Source: Fukatsuia anoeciicola (lineage in GTDB: Bacteria > Pseudomonadota > Gammaproteobacteria > Enterobacterales > Enterobacteriaceae). From it: 64,000 bases of DNA. The notes under the pieces are model-generated. The model saw only the letters and a list, made by a program, of their open reading frames with translations, was not told the DNA's origin and ran no database searches. The translations under genes and the position numbers were made by a program. This document shows positions 10,257 to 20,404 of the stretch, in pieces. Every line of letters begins with the position of its first letter. Position 1 is the first letter of the stretch. The stretch lies in assembly GCF_964059965.1 (NCBI RefSeq), contig NZ_OZ060923.1, positions 434,001 to 498,000 on the forward strand, read 5' to 3'.

Positions 10257-11397
10257 TACAGTATCTCCGTTGTTATTAGCAAAGAGGTCTATTATTTCAC
10301 CCTAGATACCCACGAGACTTCTAGCATACTTTTCAGTGATGTTAATGTAGTTTTATAGGAAATATATTAAATTAACGTACTACTCCAGTAATAAAAAATT
10401 TTAATATAAATTAACTTAAAAGCTGTGCTTTGTATCTAATAAGTATAGTACGGACTATATAAGTCACTTATAAGACTATACAATAACATATTGATATTAA
10501 TTAATAATTATTAATAAAGCTAACAGGTTACACAACATTTCCTATATCAACAAAAAATTATACTTAAGTCAAAGTGCTTTATAAAAATTTAGGATATAAC
10601 ATTATTGCTTTGCTTCCTGATAATTTTATTTAAATTAAATCATAAGGTCCTTAATTTTTATTACATTGATTCAATAAAAGAACAAAATATGTAATCTTTA
10701 TAAAAGAAAATATCTATTATAGATATTATTAATTAACAAAAATTAAATCTTTTAAGTTCTATACTATTAATAATAATATTAATAGATAAATAAAATTATT
10801 GTATTTAAGAATAAGATAAATATCTCTCTAATTAACTAATTTAGTATTAATTATTAGGTAAACTTATTAGGATACAAGTAATATAAATTTTATTATTTTT
10901 TATATTATAATATATGATCTTATGTCTATATTATTAAATACATAAATGCTTATGCTAGAAGATATTAATATGCTTGCTATTTATATTTAAAAATTTAGAT
11001 AAATTTTTTTATAGTTTATTAAAACTAATATAATAAATAATAAGCTTATTGTAAAATCTATCCAACATTGCTAATTCTATATTATGAAACATTCTTAATT
11101 CTTATGTGCTTATTGTATATTCTAGTTAATGCGTGTTATAACTTTTATTTACATATAGTTAATTTTTATTTTTGAGAAACTAACAAGATTACTTAAAAAT
11201 TTTTATAGGCAAACTTAGACAAAGAAATAAGTAAAAACACTGTATTATTGGATGATTTAAAAACAATATATAATATTAAATTTCTTATAAAATTATTGTG
11301 TGCTAAATAATAGATTATAAGAGATCTATTTTAGTAATAGATTATGTTGTATTAATTTAAAGTGGATGTTTTACCCAAAACATAGGAATTTCTTCTT
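10257..11397. other. Spacer rnr-glnH, no gene seen
   Basis: About 1.1 kb between divergent genes, A/T-rich. It must hold the promoters of both rnr and glnHPQ, but no boxes can be told from background. A 16-nt motif shared with two other spacers sits at 10623-10638. Confidence 0.55.
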
Positions 11398-12144
11398 ATG
11401 ATGTTATTTATAAAAATTTTATTAATTACAATATTAACATTTGTCTTTACTATTAACGTATCCTATGCGCAAAAAAAATTAATTGTAGCTACTGATACTG
11501 CTTTTTTTCCTTTTGAATTTAAACAGGGGAGCACATACGTTGGTTTTGATATTGATCTTTGGCAGGCTATTGCTAAAGAATTAAAACTAGACTATCAACT
11601 AAAACCTATGGATTTTAGTGGTATTATTCCTGCTTTACAAACTAAAAATGTTGATTTAGCCTTAGCGGGTATTACTATTACTGATAATCGTAAAAAAGCC
11701 ATAAATTTTTCAAATGGTTATTATAATAGTAGTTTATTAATTATGGTAAAAAAAACTAATAATGATATTAGAAATGAAGCAGATTTACAAGGAAAAATTA
11801 TTGCAGTAAAAAGTAGTACGAGCTCCGTAGACTACGCTAAAATAAATATTAAAAGTAAAATTTTACGCCAATTTCCTAATATCGATAATGCTTATCTAGA
11901 ATTAGTAACTGGTAACGCTAACGCTGTATTACATGATGCTCCTAGTATTTTATATTTTATTAAAACAACTAGTAATGGTCAGTTTAAGATAATTGGTACA
12001 CCCATTAAGGCACAGCAATATGGTATTGCTTTTCCAGCAGATAGTAAATTACGAGAAAAAGTTAATAATGCACTCAAAACTTTGCGTGCAAAAGGCAGTT
12101 ATTCTACTATCTATAAAAAATGGTTTGGTGTAGAGCCTAACTAA
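11398..12144 (+). CDS. glnH: Glutamine-binding periplasmic protein
   Basis: Periplasmic receptor of the high-affinity glutamine ABC importer. It is 248 residues, same as E. coli. There is a signal peptide with a hydrophobic core at about 4-20 and likely cleavage after SYA (residue 24). The mature part aligns along its length, including ATDTAFFPFEFKQG, PMDFSGIIPALQTKNVDLAL and RQFPNIDNAYLEL. Two ATGs stand in tandem; AGGA lies about 10 nt upstream. First gene of glnHPQ. In E. coli the operon is under NtrC and sigma-54; I see no clear -24/-12 element here. Confidence 0.96.
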   Translation: MMLFIKILLITILTFVFTINVSYAQKKLIVATDTAFFPFEFKQGSTYVGFDIDLWQAIAKELKLDYQLKPMDFSGIIPALQTKNVDLALAGITITDNRKKAINFSNGYYNSSLLIMVKKTNNDIRNEADLQGKIIAVKSSTSSVDYAKINIKSKILRQFPNIDNAYLELVTGNANAVLHDAPSILYFIKTTSNGQFKIIGTPIKAQQYGIAFPADSKLREKVNNALKTLRAKGSYSTIYKKWFGVEPN

Positions 12145-12178
12145 TTTATTTTTAATATGTTAGATCAGGAGAATATCC

Positions 12179-12835
12179 ATGTTGTTTGAATGGAATGCTA
12201 TTTGGCCAGCCATCCCAATTCTACTTGAGGGTGCTAAATTAACCTTATGGATCTCGGTGCTCGGGATGCTTGGTGGTTTAATTATTGGTATTATTGCTGG
12301 TTTTATTCGTGCTTATGCTAATAAAGTAAGTAGTTGCATTACATTGATATTTATTGAACTTATCCGTGGTACACCTATTGTTGTACAGGTGATGTTTATT
12401 TATTTTGCACTACCACTAATAGTACCTATACGCATTAATCCTTTCACTGCAGCAGTAATTACAATTATGATTAATTCTAGTGCTTATATTGCCGAAATCA
12501 CTCGTGGCGCAGTGCTATCAATTCATAAGGGATTTTATGAAGCTAGTCTTGCGTTAGGCTTATCTAAACGTGATACGCTACGCTATGTTATTACACCTTT
12601 AGCACTGCGGCGTATGTTGCCACCTTTAAGTAATCAATGGATTATGAGTATAAAAGATACATCGTTATTTATTGTTATTGGTGTTGCTGAACTTACCCGT
12701 CAAGGACAGGAAATCATTGCTGGCAATTTCCGTGCTATGGAAATATGGTCTACAGTTGCAGGGATTTATCTAATTATTATACTGGTACTAAGTTTTGTTT
12801 TACGTAAGCTAGAAAAAAAGTTGAAGATAATATGA
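12179..12835 (+). CDS. glnP: Glutamine ABC transporter permease
   Basis: Inner-membrane permease of the glutamine importer, working as a homodimer with GlnQ. It is 218 residues (E. coli 219) with about five hydrophobic membrane segments. The EAA cytoplasmic coupling motif is intact (EASLALGLSKRDTLRY near 120-135), followed by the conserved PLALRRMLPPLSNQ. The ribosome site AGGAGAA is strong. The gene begins 34 nt after glnH, and its stop overlaps the start of glnQ by 4 nt (ATGA), indicating translational coupling. Confidence 0.96.
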   Translation: MLFEWNAIWPAIPILLEGAKLTLWISVLGMLGGLIIGIIAGFIRAYANKVSSCITLIFIELIRGTPIVVQVMFIYFALPLIVPIRINPFTAAVITIMINSSAYIAEITRGAVLSIHKGFYEASLALGLSKRDTLRYVITPLALRRMLPPLSNQWIMSIKDTSLFIVIGVAELTRQGQEIIAGNFRAMEIWSTVAGIYLIIILVLSFVLRKLEKKLKII

Positions 12836-13554
12836 TTAAATTTAAAAACGTCTCTAAATATTTTGGAAAAACCCAAGTACTTCATAATATTAATTTAAAT
12901 ATTACTAAAGGAGAAGTAGTAGTAATTATTGGTCCTTCGGGTTCAGGAAAATCTACATTATTACGCTGTATTAATAAGTTAGAATTAATTACTAGCGGCC
13001 AACTAATAGTTAATAGTTTTGACGTTAATAATTCTATTATTAAAGAATATTTGATTCGTCAAGAAGCTGGTATGGTTTTCCAAAAATTCTATCTTTTCCC
13101 CCATTTAACAGCAATAGAAAACGTTTCTTTTGGTCCAATTTATGTTCGTGGTATTAAAAAAACTGATGCAAAAAAACTTTCTCTTACGCTATTAACAAAG
13201 GTAGGACTATTAGAACGTGCATATCATTACCCTTCTGAACTTTCAGGAGGAGAACAACAACGTGTTGCTATTGCTCGTGCACTTGCAGTAAAACCACAAC
13301 TTATGTTATTTGATGAACCAACCTCTGCGCTTGATCCAGAATTACGCTATGAAGTTTTAACAGTAATGAAAGATTTAGCGACAGAAGGTATGACAATGGT
13401 AATAGTGACTCATGAAATAGATTTTGCTCATAAAGTTGCGTCACGTTTATTATTTATTGATAAAGGACGAATTATACAAGATGGTAAGCCTGATCATCTT
13501 ATTTCTAATCCATCTAGTAACAGATTACGTGAATTCTTACAACATGTTAGCTAA
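12832..13554 (+). CDS. glnQ: Glutamine ABC transporter ATP-binding protein
   Basis: ATPase that drives glutamine uptake. It is 240 residues, the same as E. coli. Walker A GPSGSGKST is at 34-42 (K40), followed by the Q loop (VFQKFYLFPH), signature LSGGEQQR near 137-144, Walker B with catalytic Glu (LMLFDEPTSALD) and the H-loop His in VTHEIDFA. It overlaps glnP by 4 nt and ends the operon. All three parts are full length with no damage, so the importer should work. Confidence 0.97.
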   Translation: MIKFKNVSKYFGKTQVLHNINLNITKGEVVVIIGPSGSGKSTLLRCINKLELITSGQLIVNSFDVNNSIIKEYLIRQEAGMVFQKFYLFPHLTAIENVSFGPIYVRGIKKTDAKKLSLTLLTKVGLLERAYHYPSELSGGEQQRVAIARALAVKPQLMLFDEPTSALDPELRYEVLTVMKDLATEGMTMVIVTHEIDFAHKVASRLLFIDKGRIIQDGKPDHLISNPSSNRLREFLQHVS

Positions 13555-14000
13555 TTACGTATTTTATAATAACTTATACTTAAGCTATAGTATCTTTTAT
13601 TTTATTATCTATTTAAAATGAGTATAATTTATATAATTTTATCAAAATAACTGTTAGTGTATTTTAAAATACCTATTATCTCATTTACTAATATATATTA
13701 AATTTTTTAATAATATATTCTTAGCAGAATTAAATTTTTTATAGAATCATATTTTCCTGATTATTTTTACTATATTACTTAGAATAATTTATAGCTTAGC
13801 CTAGTATATTTTTATAGGTGCTATTAGATTTTATTATGTATTTAATTTTATATATTTACTATTTTCATTTATCTAATGTATTTACTTAAATAGTAATTAA
13901 GTAAAATTAGCTGTAATTAAAATAAATAATTTTATGCACATTACCACCAATAATACCATATTGTTCGTTAAATAAATTAATAAGTTAAGGATTTTACGAC
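13555..14000. other. Spacer glnQ-gpmA, no gene seen
   Basis: About 450 nt of A/T-rich DNA. A loose inverted repeat at 13687-13722 is what A/T composition gives by chance. The gpmA ribosome site AAGGA is at the right end. Confidence 0.55.
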
Positions 14001-14702
14001 ATGGCAGTAATTAAAGTAGTTCTAGTAAGGCATGGCGAAAGCAAATGGAATAAAGAAAATCGTTTTACTGGTTGGACAGACGTTGATTTATCTAAGAAAG
14101 GTCATAATGAAGCAAAACGGGTTGGTAAAGTATTAAAAAAAGAAGGCTTAATTTTTGATTTTGCTTATACTTCAGTTTTACAACGAGCTATCCATACTCT
14201 AAATTATGTATTAGATATATTGGGTCAATCTTGGTTACCAGTTGAAAAATCTTGGATACTAAATGAACGTCATTATGGAGCATTACAGGGATTAAATAAA
14301 TTAGAAACAGCTAAAAAATATGGCAATGATCAAGTAAAGTTATGGCGTCGTAGTTTTACTATTTCTCCCCCTAAATTAACTAAAGAGGATCAACGTTTTC
14401 CTGGTTATGATGCACGTTACGCAAAACTTAGTATAAACCAATTACCATTAACTGAAAGTCTTGCAGCTACAGTTAAGCGTATTATTCCCTACTGGGATGA
14501 AGTTATACAACCGCGTATCGCTAGTGGCGAACGTGTTATTATTGTAGCTCATGGTAATTCTTTACGAGCACTAATAAAATATATTTATAATATGAATGAA
14601 GATCAAATTTTCAAATTTAACATTCCAACTGCTGTACCTTTAGTGTACGAATTAAATACAAATTTAAAACCAATTAATTATTATTATCTAGAAAATACAT
14701 AA
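14001..14702 (+). CDS. gpmA: 2,3-bisphosphoglycerate-dependent phosphoglycerate mutase
   Basis: Interconverts 3- and 2-phosphoglycerate in glycolysis through a phosphohistidine. The phosphoacceptor H11 is in VLVRHGES, the second active-site His is in AHGNSLRA, and RHYGALQG and the WRR substrate-binding segment are present. Length is 233 residues against 250 in E. coli: the mobile C-terminal tail, which covers the active site in that enzyme, is lost after YYYLENT. The core should be functional. With eno it supplies lower glycolysis. Confidence 0.95.
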   Translation: MAVIKVVLVRHGESKWNKENRFTGWTDVDLSKKGHNEAKRVGKVLKKEGLIFDFAYTSVLQRAIHTLNYVLDILGQSWLPVEKSWILNERHYGALQGLNKLETAKKYGNDQVKLWRRSFTISPPKLTKEDQRFPGYDARYAKLSINQLPLTESLAATVKRIIPYWDEVIQPRIASGERVIIVAHGNSLRALIKYIYNMNEDQIFKFNIPTAVPLVYELNTNLKPINYYYLENT

Positions 14703-15821
14703 TTTTATAGTAAAAAATAAAAGTTATTGCTAGCTAAGAAAAAAATTAAATACTAATTATCTATAATTTATAATCTATTATTATTTATTTTTATAAGTAA
14801 CTATATAACTTCTGCTATGAATATTAAGTATAGCTAACTATCAACATAATTTTATAATAGTTCTATATAAATTTAATAAATTTTAAATTATGACAAAATA
14901 ATAATAAATTAAACATTAGAAGCATACAGATGTTATCTAATCTAAATAGCATGAATAATTAATATTACCAAAATCTTAAAGTTAAAAGATATATTTTAAA
15001 TTTAGTAAAATACTGTTAGCGATTACTATGATTTTTCTAATTAATTAGTTTATTATATACTATTATATAAAAATACTTCAAAGGTTTGGAGTGCTAGGTG
15101 ATATCTTTAGTTAACATTATATAAAATAAAAATTTAAAGTATTTAATATTACATAACATAATATATTAATAATAATTAATCCATGAATTATCAGTAAAAA
15201 TAAATTAAAAATTTCTTAATATGATTAAGAGTTAACTAAATATTTTATATTAGACACATTAGATATATTAAATATGTTAGATAATATTTAAATTAAATAT
15301 ATAATTAGTTATATTCGTTTGCTAAAAATACTTTTAGACAACTAATTTAAACAAGTAAAAATATTACTATCATAATTAAATTACTAGATAATATATATAT
15401 TTAATAAACAGTACTAATAAGTACAAATTATTTTATTATTTTGTCACTATTATTATATAATTTATAATTAAACTACTAGTAATAATTTTATTTAAAAATA
15501 ATCAATAAAGTACTAAATTTATTATAAAATACTTAAACTAAGTAGAATTTTAGTAAATGGTAGCATACAACTTATATTAACTTCAATTTTTATTTAGGAT
15601 ACTAAAACTAATGTTATGGTTAACAGATAGATATAGTATAACAAGTAACTAGATTATCTTAATTTAGCATAATCATTCTTCGTGAACTTATATGATATAT
15701 TCTTTATAGTACCACTAAATACTAGAACTAAAAAACTAAATTCTAGAATAAGTTTTATCGTTTAGCGTAAATAATTACGGATTATTCATTCATGTAATAA
15801 AAAAACTAAATTTTATAAAAT
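14703..15821. other. Spacer gpmA-trmB, no gene seen
   Basis: About 1.1 kb between convergent genes, A/T-rich with no readable frame. A short patch at about 15075-15110 is richer in G but matches nothing I recognise. Confidence 0.55.
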
Positions 15822-16541
15822 TTATTCCTTATATTTAAACATTAGATCCCAAATATCATGCCCTAGACATAGACCTCGTAATTCAAATTTAGTTAATGGT
15901 CGTGAATCAGGACGAGCAATGTACATCTTATTAGTAGAAAGATTATGATAACCAGCAATATTTGACATTATTTTTAGTATATATTCTGCATAATGATGCC
16001 AATCAGTTGCCACATGAAATATTCCGCCTATTTTTAATTTATTTTTTACTAGTTCGGCAAAAGATATCTGTATAATACGCCGTTTATTATGACGAGCTTT
16101 AGGCCAAGGATCAGGAAAAAATAACTGTAATCTATCTATTGAACTATCTGGTAACATATTTTCTAATACTTCAAGTGCATCATGATGTATAATACGTAGA
16201 TTTTTTAAGCCTATTTCATATGCAGCTATTAGACAGGCTCCTATCCCAGGAGTATAAACTTCAATACCAAGAAAGTTTTGTTGTGGATTACATGCTGCCA
16301 TCGTTACAAAAGATGACCCCATACCAAAGCCAATTTCTAATATTAATGGCGCTGTACAACCAAATACTGAGTTAATGTCAATAACTGTTGTTTGATAGTC
16401 AATACCTATCAATGACCAATAACTATCTAACGCAAGCTGTTGTTTTTTAGTTAATCGCCTTTGGCGACGGACAAAACTACGAACACGACGCAAACCGTAA
16501 TTATTTTTAATAAATTGTTTTGATATAACTGTATTTATCAT
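15822..16541 (-). CDS. trmB: tRNA (guanine-46-N7)-methyltransferase
   Basis: Makes m7G at position 46 in the variable loop of tRNAs, with S-adenosylmethionine. It is 239 residues, equal to E. coli. Visible: the basic N-terminal RRVRSFVRRQRRLT, the SAM site LEIGFGMGSSFV, the FFPDPWPKARHNKRR motif that binds tRNA and catalyses, and TDWHHYAEY. The gene is divergent from yggX. In E. coli mutY lies between them; here that interval is empty. Confidence 0.95.
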   Translation of the reverse strand: MINTVISKQFIKNNYGLRRVRSFVRRQRRLTKKQQLALDSYWSLIGIDYQTTVIDINSVFGCTAPLILEIGFGMGSSFVTMAACNPQQNFLGIEVYTPGIGACLIAAYEIGLKNLRIIHHDALEVLENMLPDSSIDRLQLFFPDPWPKARHNKRRIIQISFAELVKNKLKIGGIFHVATDWHHYAEYILKIMSNIAGYHNLSTNKMYIARPDSRPLTKFELRGLCLGHDIWDLMFKYKE

Positions 16542-17387
16542 GAAGCTTTCTAGCTCTTAATAAAAATTAAGTTTATAGTTTTATAACTCTATACTATAAT
16601 CTAATGTAAAATTTATTTATTTATACCTAATATATTTTAAGTTACAGTACTAATGATAATTAGTAAATCTAAGTAGTACATGACTAGAATTAGTATAAGC
16701 AATTAATATCACTATAATTTATAATATAAAGAATATATTTATAAATTTATTTATAGTAGCTCATAACACCAATTATAGATAAGTTTAGATTTTGCTTTTA
16801 TTAAAATTGATATAATTTATAGTATTAGAATATTTTATGGCTAATGTTATTTTAATTCTAACATTATAGTAATATTTTTGATCTTTAATAATAATATTAA
16901 GTAGATGTTATCATCTTATCATTTAAGAGTCAGTTAGCTAACTTTAAAGTAGTTAGAAAACTATTAAACTATAATAGATTTAAGCACGAATTATACACTT
17001 AATCTTAACTAAAAATGTAAATTTTATTTACTTAATAATAGCTGTTAATCTCATACTACTCATAGCTATTAGTTAAGTTATGGAGTGTTTTATTTTATTT
17101 TCTATATTTTATTATAGCATAACTAGTGTATAAACTATTTTTTTTAGTTATAATATATTGATTATAAGAAAAAGATTCACATTAATTTAGTCTCTTTTGC
17201 TATTGAATTTTTAACTGTTTTACTTGGGTATTATTTCTATATAGTTTTATAATTTTTTATTAAAAGAATGTATAAATTAAAATGCTAATCTTTAGTATAA
17301 TTTGAGTAATTATATTTAATTAAATTCATCACTCCATTTAAATCCTTATTATAATAAAATCAAATATTGATTAAAAGAGAATAAAGT
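16542..17387. other. Spacer at the expected mutY position
   Basis: The flanks trmB (-) and yggX-mltC (+) match E. coli order, where mutY (adenine glycosylase, about 1 kb) sits immediately before yggX. The 846 nt here have stops in every frame and no MutY motif (HhH or the four-cysteine cluster), so the gene is eroded beyond recognition. Confidence 0.6.
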
Positions 17388-17621
17388 ATGAGTAAAGTAA
17401 TTTACTGTACATTTTTAAAAAAAGAAGCTGAAAAGCAAGATTTTCAAATCTATCCAGGAGAAATAGGAAAACGTATCTATAATGAAATCTCTAAAGAAGC
17501 GTGGGCACAATGGATAAATAAACAAACTATATTGATCAATGAAAAAAAGTTAAGTATGATAAACTTTGCTGATCGCCAGTTTCTAGAAAAAGAAATGTGT
17601 AATTTTTTATTAATAGGCTAA
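17388..17621 (+). CDS. yggX: Fe(2+)-trafficking protein YggX, shortened
   Basis: Small cytosolic protein linked to iron trafficking and protection of Fe-S clusters under oxidative stress. It is 77 residues against 91 in E. coli; the C-terminal 14 or so are missing after NFLLIG. The core is well kept, including IYCTFLKKEAE (with C7) and PGEIGKRIYNEISKEAWAQW. It lies 98 nt upstream of mltC on the same strand, as in E. coli, and has AGAG before the ATG. Confidence 0.93.
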   Translation: MSKVIYCTFLKKEAEKQDFQIYPGEIGKRIYNEISKEAWAQWINKQTILINEKKLSMINFADRQFLEKEMCNFLLIG

Positions 17622-17719
17622 AAAATACATATTATATGTATAATAAAGTTATTATAAATAATTTTGTACCTATACGACTATCTACTATGTATCCTGCTAA
17701 GCAAGTCATAAAGGTTTAG

Positions 17720-18871
17720 ATGATTTTTAAAAAAGTCCTTTTTTTATCAGGCGTAAGCCATAAGATAAAGAGAATTTTAGTTTTACTTATAATTATACCT
17801 TTACTGCTTTCTTGCTCATGTAATAAAGAGCAGGTTAATAATAAAAATTATATTAAAGATACTAATAGTTTTGATATTTTAATTGGGCAATTTGCCCATA
17901 ATATTGAAAATATTTGGGGTTTAGATGAAATTTTAATAGCTAGTTCAAGAGACTACGTAAAATATACGGATAAATATCAAACACGTAGTCATATTAATTT
18001 TTATGCTGGCACTATTACCTTTGAAACTATCGCTAAAACTAATCCTAAGACTCATTTACGTCAAACTATTATCGCCACCTTACTTATGGGTGACGATTCT
18101 AGTCTAATTAATCTTTATTCTGATGTTGATGATATTCAAATTAGTAAAGAACCATTTTTATATGGTCAAATATTAGATAATAATGGTAAACCAATTCGCT
18201 GGAAATGGCATGCTAGCCAGTTTGCAGAATTTTTATTACAAAATAGAATACAAAAACGTAATAAGAGTTTACAGGTTATTTGGTCAATTACAGTGCAATT
18301 AGTACCTAATCATTTAAATAAACGAGCACATAAATATTTACCTTTAATACATCAAGCAGCTATAAAATATCAAATTAAAGAATCATTAATACTAGCTATT
18401 ATTCAGATTGAATCTAGCTTTAATCCTTATGCTACCAGTAACACTAATGCATTAGGTCTAATGCAGATAATGCAACAAACTGCTGGAAAAGATGTATTTA
18501 AAATGAAAGGTCAAAATGGTTATCCAAGTTGCAGTTATTTATTTAACCCAAAAAATAATATTGATATAGGTGTTGCCTACTTATCTATTTTACAAGAGAA
18601 TTATTTAGGAAAAATCCATAATAATACTTCACGCTATTATATTATGGTTATGTCTTATAACGGTGGCGTAAGTAGTGTATTACGTTTATTTTCTAAAGAT
18701 AAAGACCAGGCATTTATTATGATAAATAATATGAAACCAGGAGAGGTATTTAACACATTAATCACTAAGCATCCTGCTAGCCAATCACGTCGTTATCTAA
18801 TAAAAGTGAATAATATTCAAAAAAATATATCGTTAGTATTAAAAGATTATTCAAAAATTTATTATAGTTAG
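17720..18871 (+). CDS. mltC: Membrane-bound lytic murein transglycosylase C
   Basis: Outer-membrane lipoprotein that cleaves the glycan strand of peptidoglycan. The lipobox LLSC places the acylated cysteine at C32; Lgt, encoded at 50.9 kb, would modify it. The SLT domain has the catalytic glutamate E231 in IQIESSFNPYA and the GLMQI and YNGG motifs. It is 383 residues against 359 in E. coli because the frame opens about 16 codons early. The ATG at 17720 has AAAGG 8 nt upstream. The family start (MKK...) aligns with an ATA codon at 17765, so the original start seems to have mutated and an upstream ATG is now used. Confidence 0.94.
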   Translation: MIFKKVLFLSGVSHKIKRILVLLIIIPLLLSCSCNKEQVNNKNYIKDTNSFDILIGQFAHNIENIWGLDEILIASSRDYVKYTDKYQTRSHINFYAGTITFETIAKTNPKTHLRQTIIATLLMGDDSSLINLYSDVDDIQISKEPFLYGQILDNNGKPIRWKWHASQFAEFLLQNRIQKRNKSLQVIWSITVQLVPNHLNKRAHKYLPLIHQAAIKYQIKESLILAIIQIESSFNPYATSNTNALGLMQIMQQTAGKDVFKMKGQNGYPSCSYLFNPKNNIDIGVAYLSILQENYLGKIHNNTSRYYIMVMSYNGGVSSVLRLFSKDKDQAFIMINNMKPGEVFNTLITKHPASQSRRYLIKVNNIQKNISLVLKDYSKIYYS

Positions 18872-19655
18872 AAACTACGCTTTTTAAGTATAAGAAAAAA
18901 TAAAAGTGGTTGTGTAACCTTGTTTTTATTTTTAATATTAACCTGTATTATCAAGACAAAATTTTTAATAATATATTTTTAAAATTTATTTATTTATTTC
19001 TAAGAAGCATAATAATTAAAACTATTACCCTCTAATTTCTATCACTAGTATTTAGTTATTAAAAGATTTTATAAATAGTCATATAGTAATTATTACTATG
19101 ATTATTAAAACTTATTATAGTAATAATGAGGTATTCAATTAGTATATAAATTTTTTATTATAGATAAGCTTCTATTTTTTATAGATAAAGTCTGATACTA
19201 TTTTAGATGGTGTAATATATTAGTTTATTATACTTTAAAGGTCTAAATTGATAAATTAAAACTTATAATAGACTTCTTCTAAAAATTTAAAAAAATAAAT
19301 ACTACTTAAAATTATAGTTTTTATATAAAATAATAGCTAAATAACTTAAGTTAATACTGAAATTCTTAAGAATTATAAATAATATAAGATCTAAATAATA
19401 AATAATTACGTGAAAATAACTTTCTTTATAACTTAATAAGAGCATATCTAACTTTTTATAGTATTTAAGAGTAAAAAATAGGTAAAACGTAGTTTATTTT
19501 TTATAAGTATTTAACTAAAATAGCAAAAATAAGAAATTTTAAATATGTTTCTAAGTATATTATAGTATTTAATTTAGCATAGTAATGCTATCTTTATATG
19601 ATATAAGGTCTTTATGTAATAATTTATCAACTAATTAAACTTATGGAGATATGAT
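18872..19655. other. Spacer mltC-sodA, no gene seen
   Basis: About 780 nt, A/T-rich. A small GGTT/AACC stem followed by T-rich DNA at 18909-18935 could end mltC transcription, weakly. In E. coli nupG follows mltC; no trace of it is seen. Confidence 0.5.
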
Positions 19656-20282
19656 ATGAGTTATTTATTACCTACCCTTACTTATGCTTATGATAAATTA
19701 GAACCCTATTTCGATAAGGAAACAATGGAGATTCATCATACTAAACACCATCAAACTTATATTAACAATGCTAATACTATATTAGAGATTTACCCATACT
19801 TAGCAGAACAGCCAGTTGAAGAATTAATTAAAGATTTAAATAAAGTTCCTGATACAAAACGTACTTTTATGCGTAATAATGCTGGTGGACACGCTAACCA
19901 TAGCATATTTTGGCAAGGCCTAAAAATTGGTACCATTCTAGCTGGCAACTTAAAAAGAGCTATCGAAATTAATTTTGGTACGATTAAAGAATTTCAAACT
20001 AAGTTTGAAATAGCAGCGGTAACATGTTTTGGTTCAGGATGGACTTGGTTAGTAAGTAAAGATAATAAGTTAGCAGTAGTTTCTACGGCTAATCAAGATA
20101 ACCCATTAATGGGTGAAACTATCATGGGCGTATCTGCTGGTTATCCAATTATTGCTTTAGATGTATGGGAACACGCTTATTATCTTAAATATCAAAACCG
20201 ACGCCTTGACTATGTTAAAGCATTTTGGAATGTAGTGGATTGGGATATAGCAAATAAACGTTATAATAATAGACCATTTTAA
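19656..20282 (+). CDS. sodA: Manganese superoxide dismutase
   Basis: Converts superoxide to peroxide and oxygen. It is 208 residues (E. coli SodA 206). Metal ligands H27, H82, D169 and H173 are present, and Q147 lies in STANQDNPL, the position typical of Mn enzymes. Overall similarity is to SodA and not SodB (NNAGGHANH, LDVWEHAYYLKYQNRR). The ribosome site GGAG precedes the ATG. It is convergent with eno and shares a hairpin terminator with it. A working sodA together with yggX, nfuA and fpr suggests aerobic, iron-stressed life in host cells. Confidence 0.97.
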   Translation: MSYLLPTLTYAYDKLEPYFDKETMEIHHTKHHQTYINNANTILEIYPYLAEQPVEELIKDLNKVPDTKRTFMRNNAGGHANHSIFWQGLKIGTILAGNLKRAIEINFGTIKEFQTKFEIAAVTCFGSGWTWLVSKDNKLAVVSTANQDNPLMGETIMGVSAGYPIIALDVWEHAYYLKYQNRRLDYVKAFWNVVDWDIANKRYNNRPF

Positions 20283-20351
20283 ATTAAAATAATTAGACTT
20301 CTTTAAAATATATAATAAATATCTTAAATTAATTAAATTTTTTATTAAATC

Positions 20352-20387
20352 ATAATAAATAACCTGTCATAGCAGGTTATTTATTAT
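20352..20387. terminator. Shared bidirectional terminator sodA/eno
   Basis: Perfect 15-bp inverted repeat (20352-20366 with 20373-20387) around a 6-nt loop TCATAG, with G/C-richer base pairs next to the loop (ACCTG/CAGGT) and A/T-rich ends. It lies between the convergent stops of sodA and eno and can serve both strands. Confidence 0.85.
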
Positions 20388-20404
20388 TATAAAAATTATT
20401 ATAG

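Noticed and set aside
10295..10340. G/C-richer patch upstream of rnr considered as nsrR remnant or riboswitch
   Set aside because: No NsrR peptide is readable in any frame and no conserved fold is recognised; left as part of the spacer.
13932..13940. DnaA-box consensus TTATGCACA upstream of gpmA
   Set aside because: Single occurrence, no cluster of boxes, no dnaA, dnaN or gidA nearby; one such 9-mer is expected by chance, so it is not taken as an origin.
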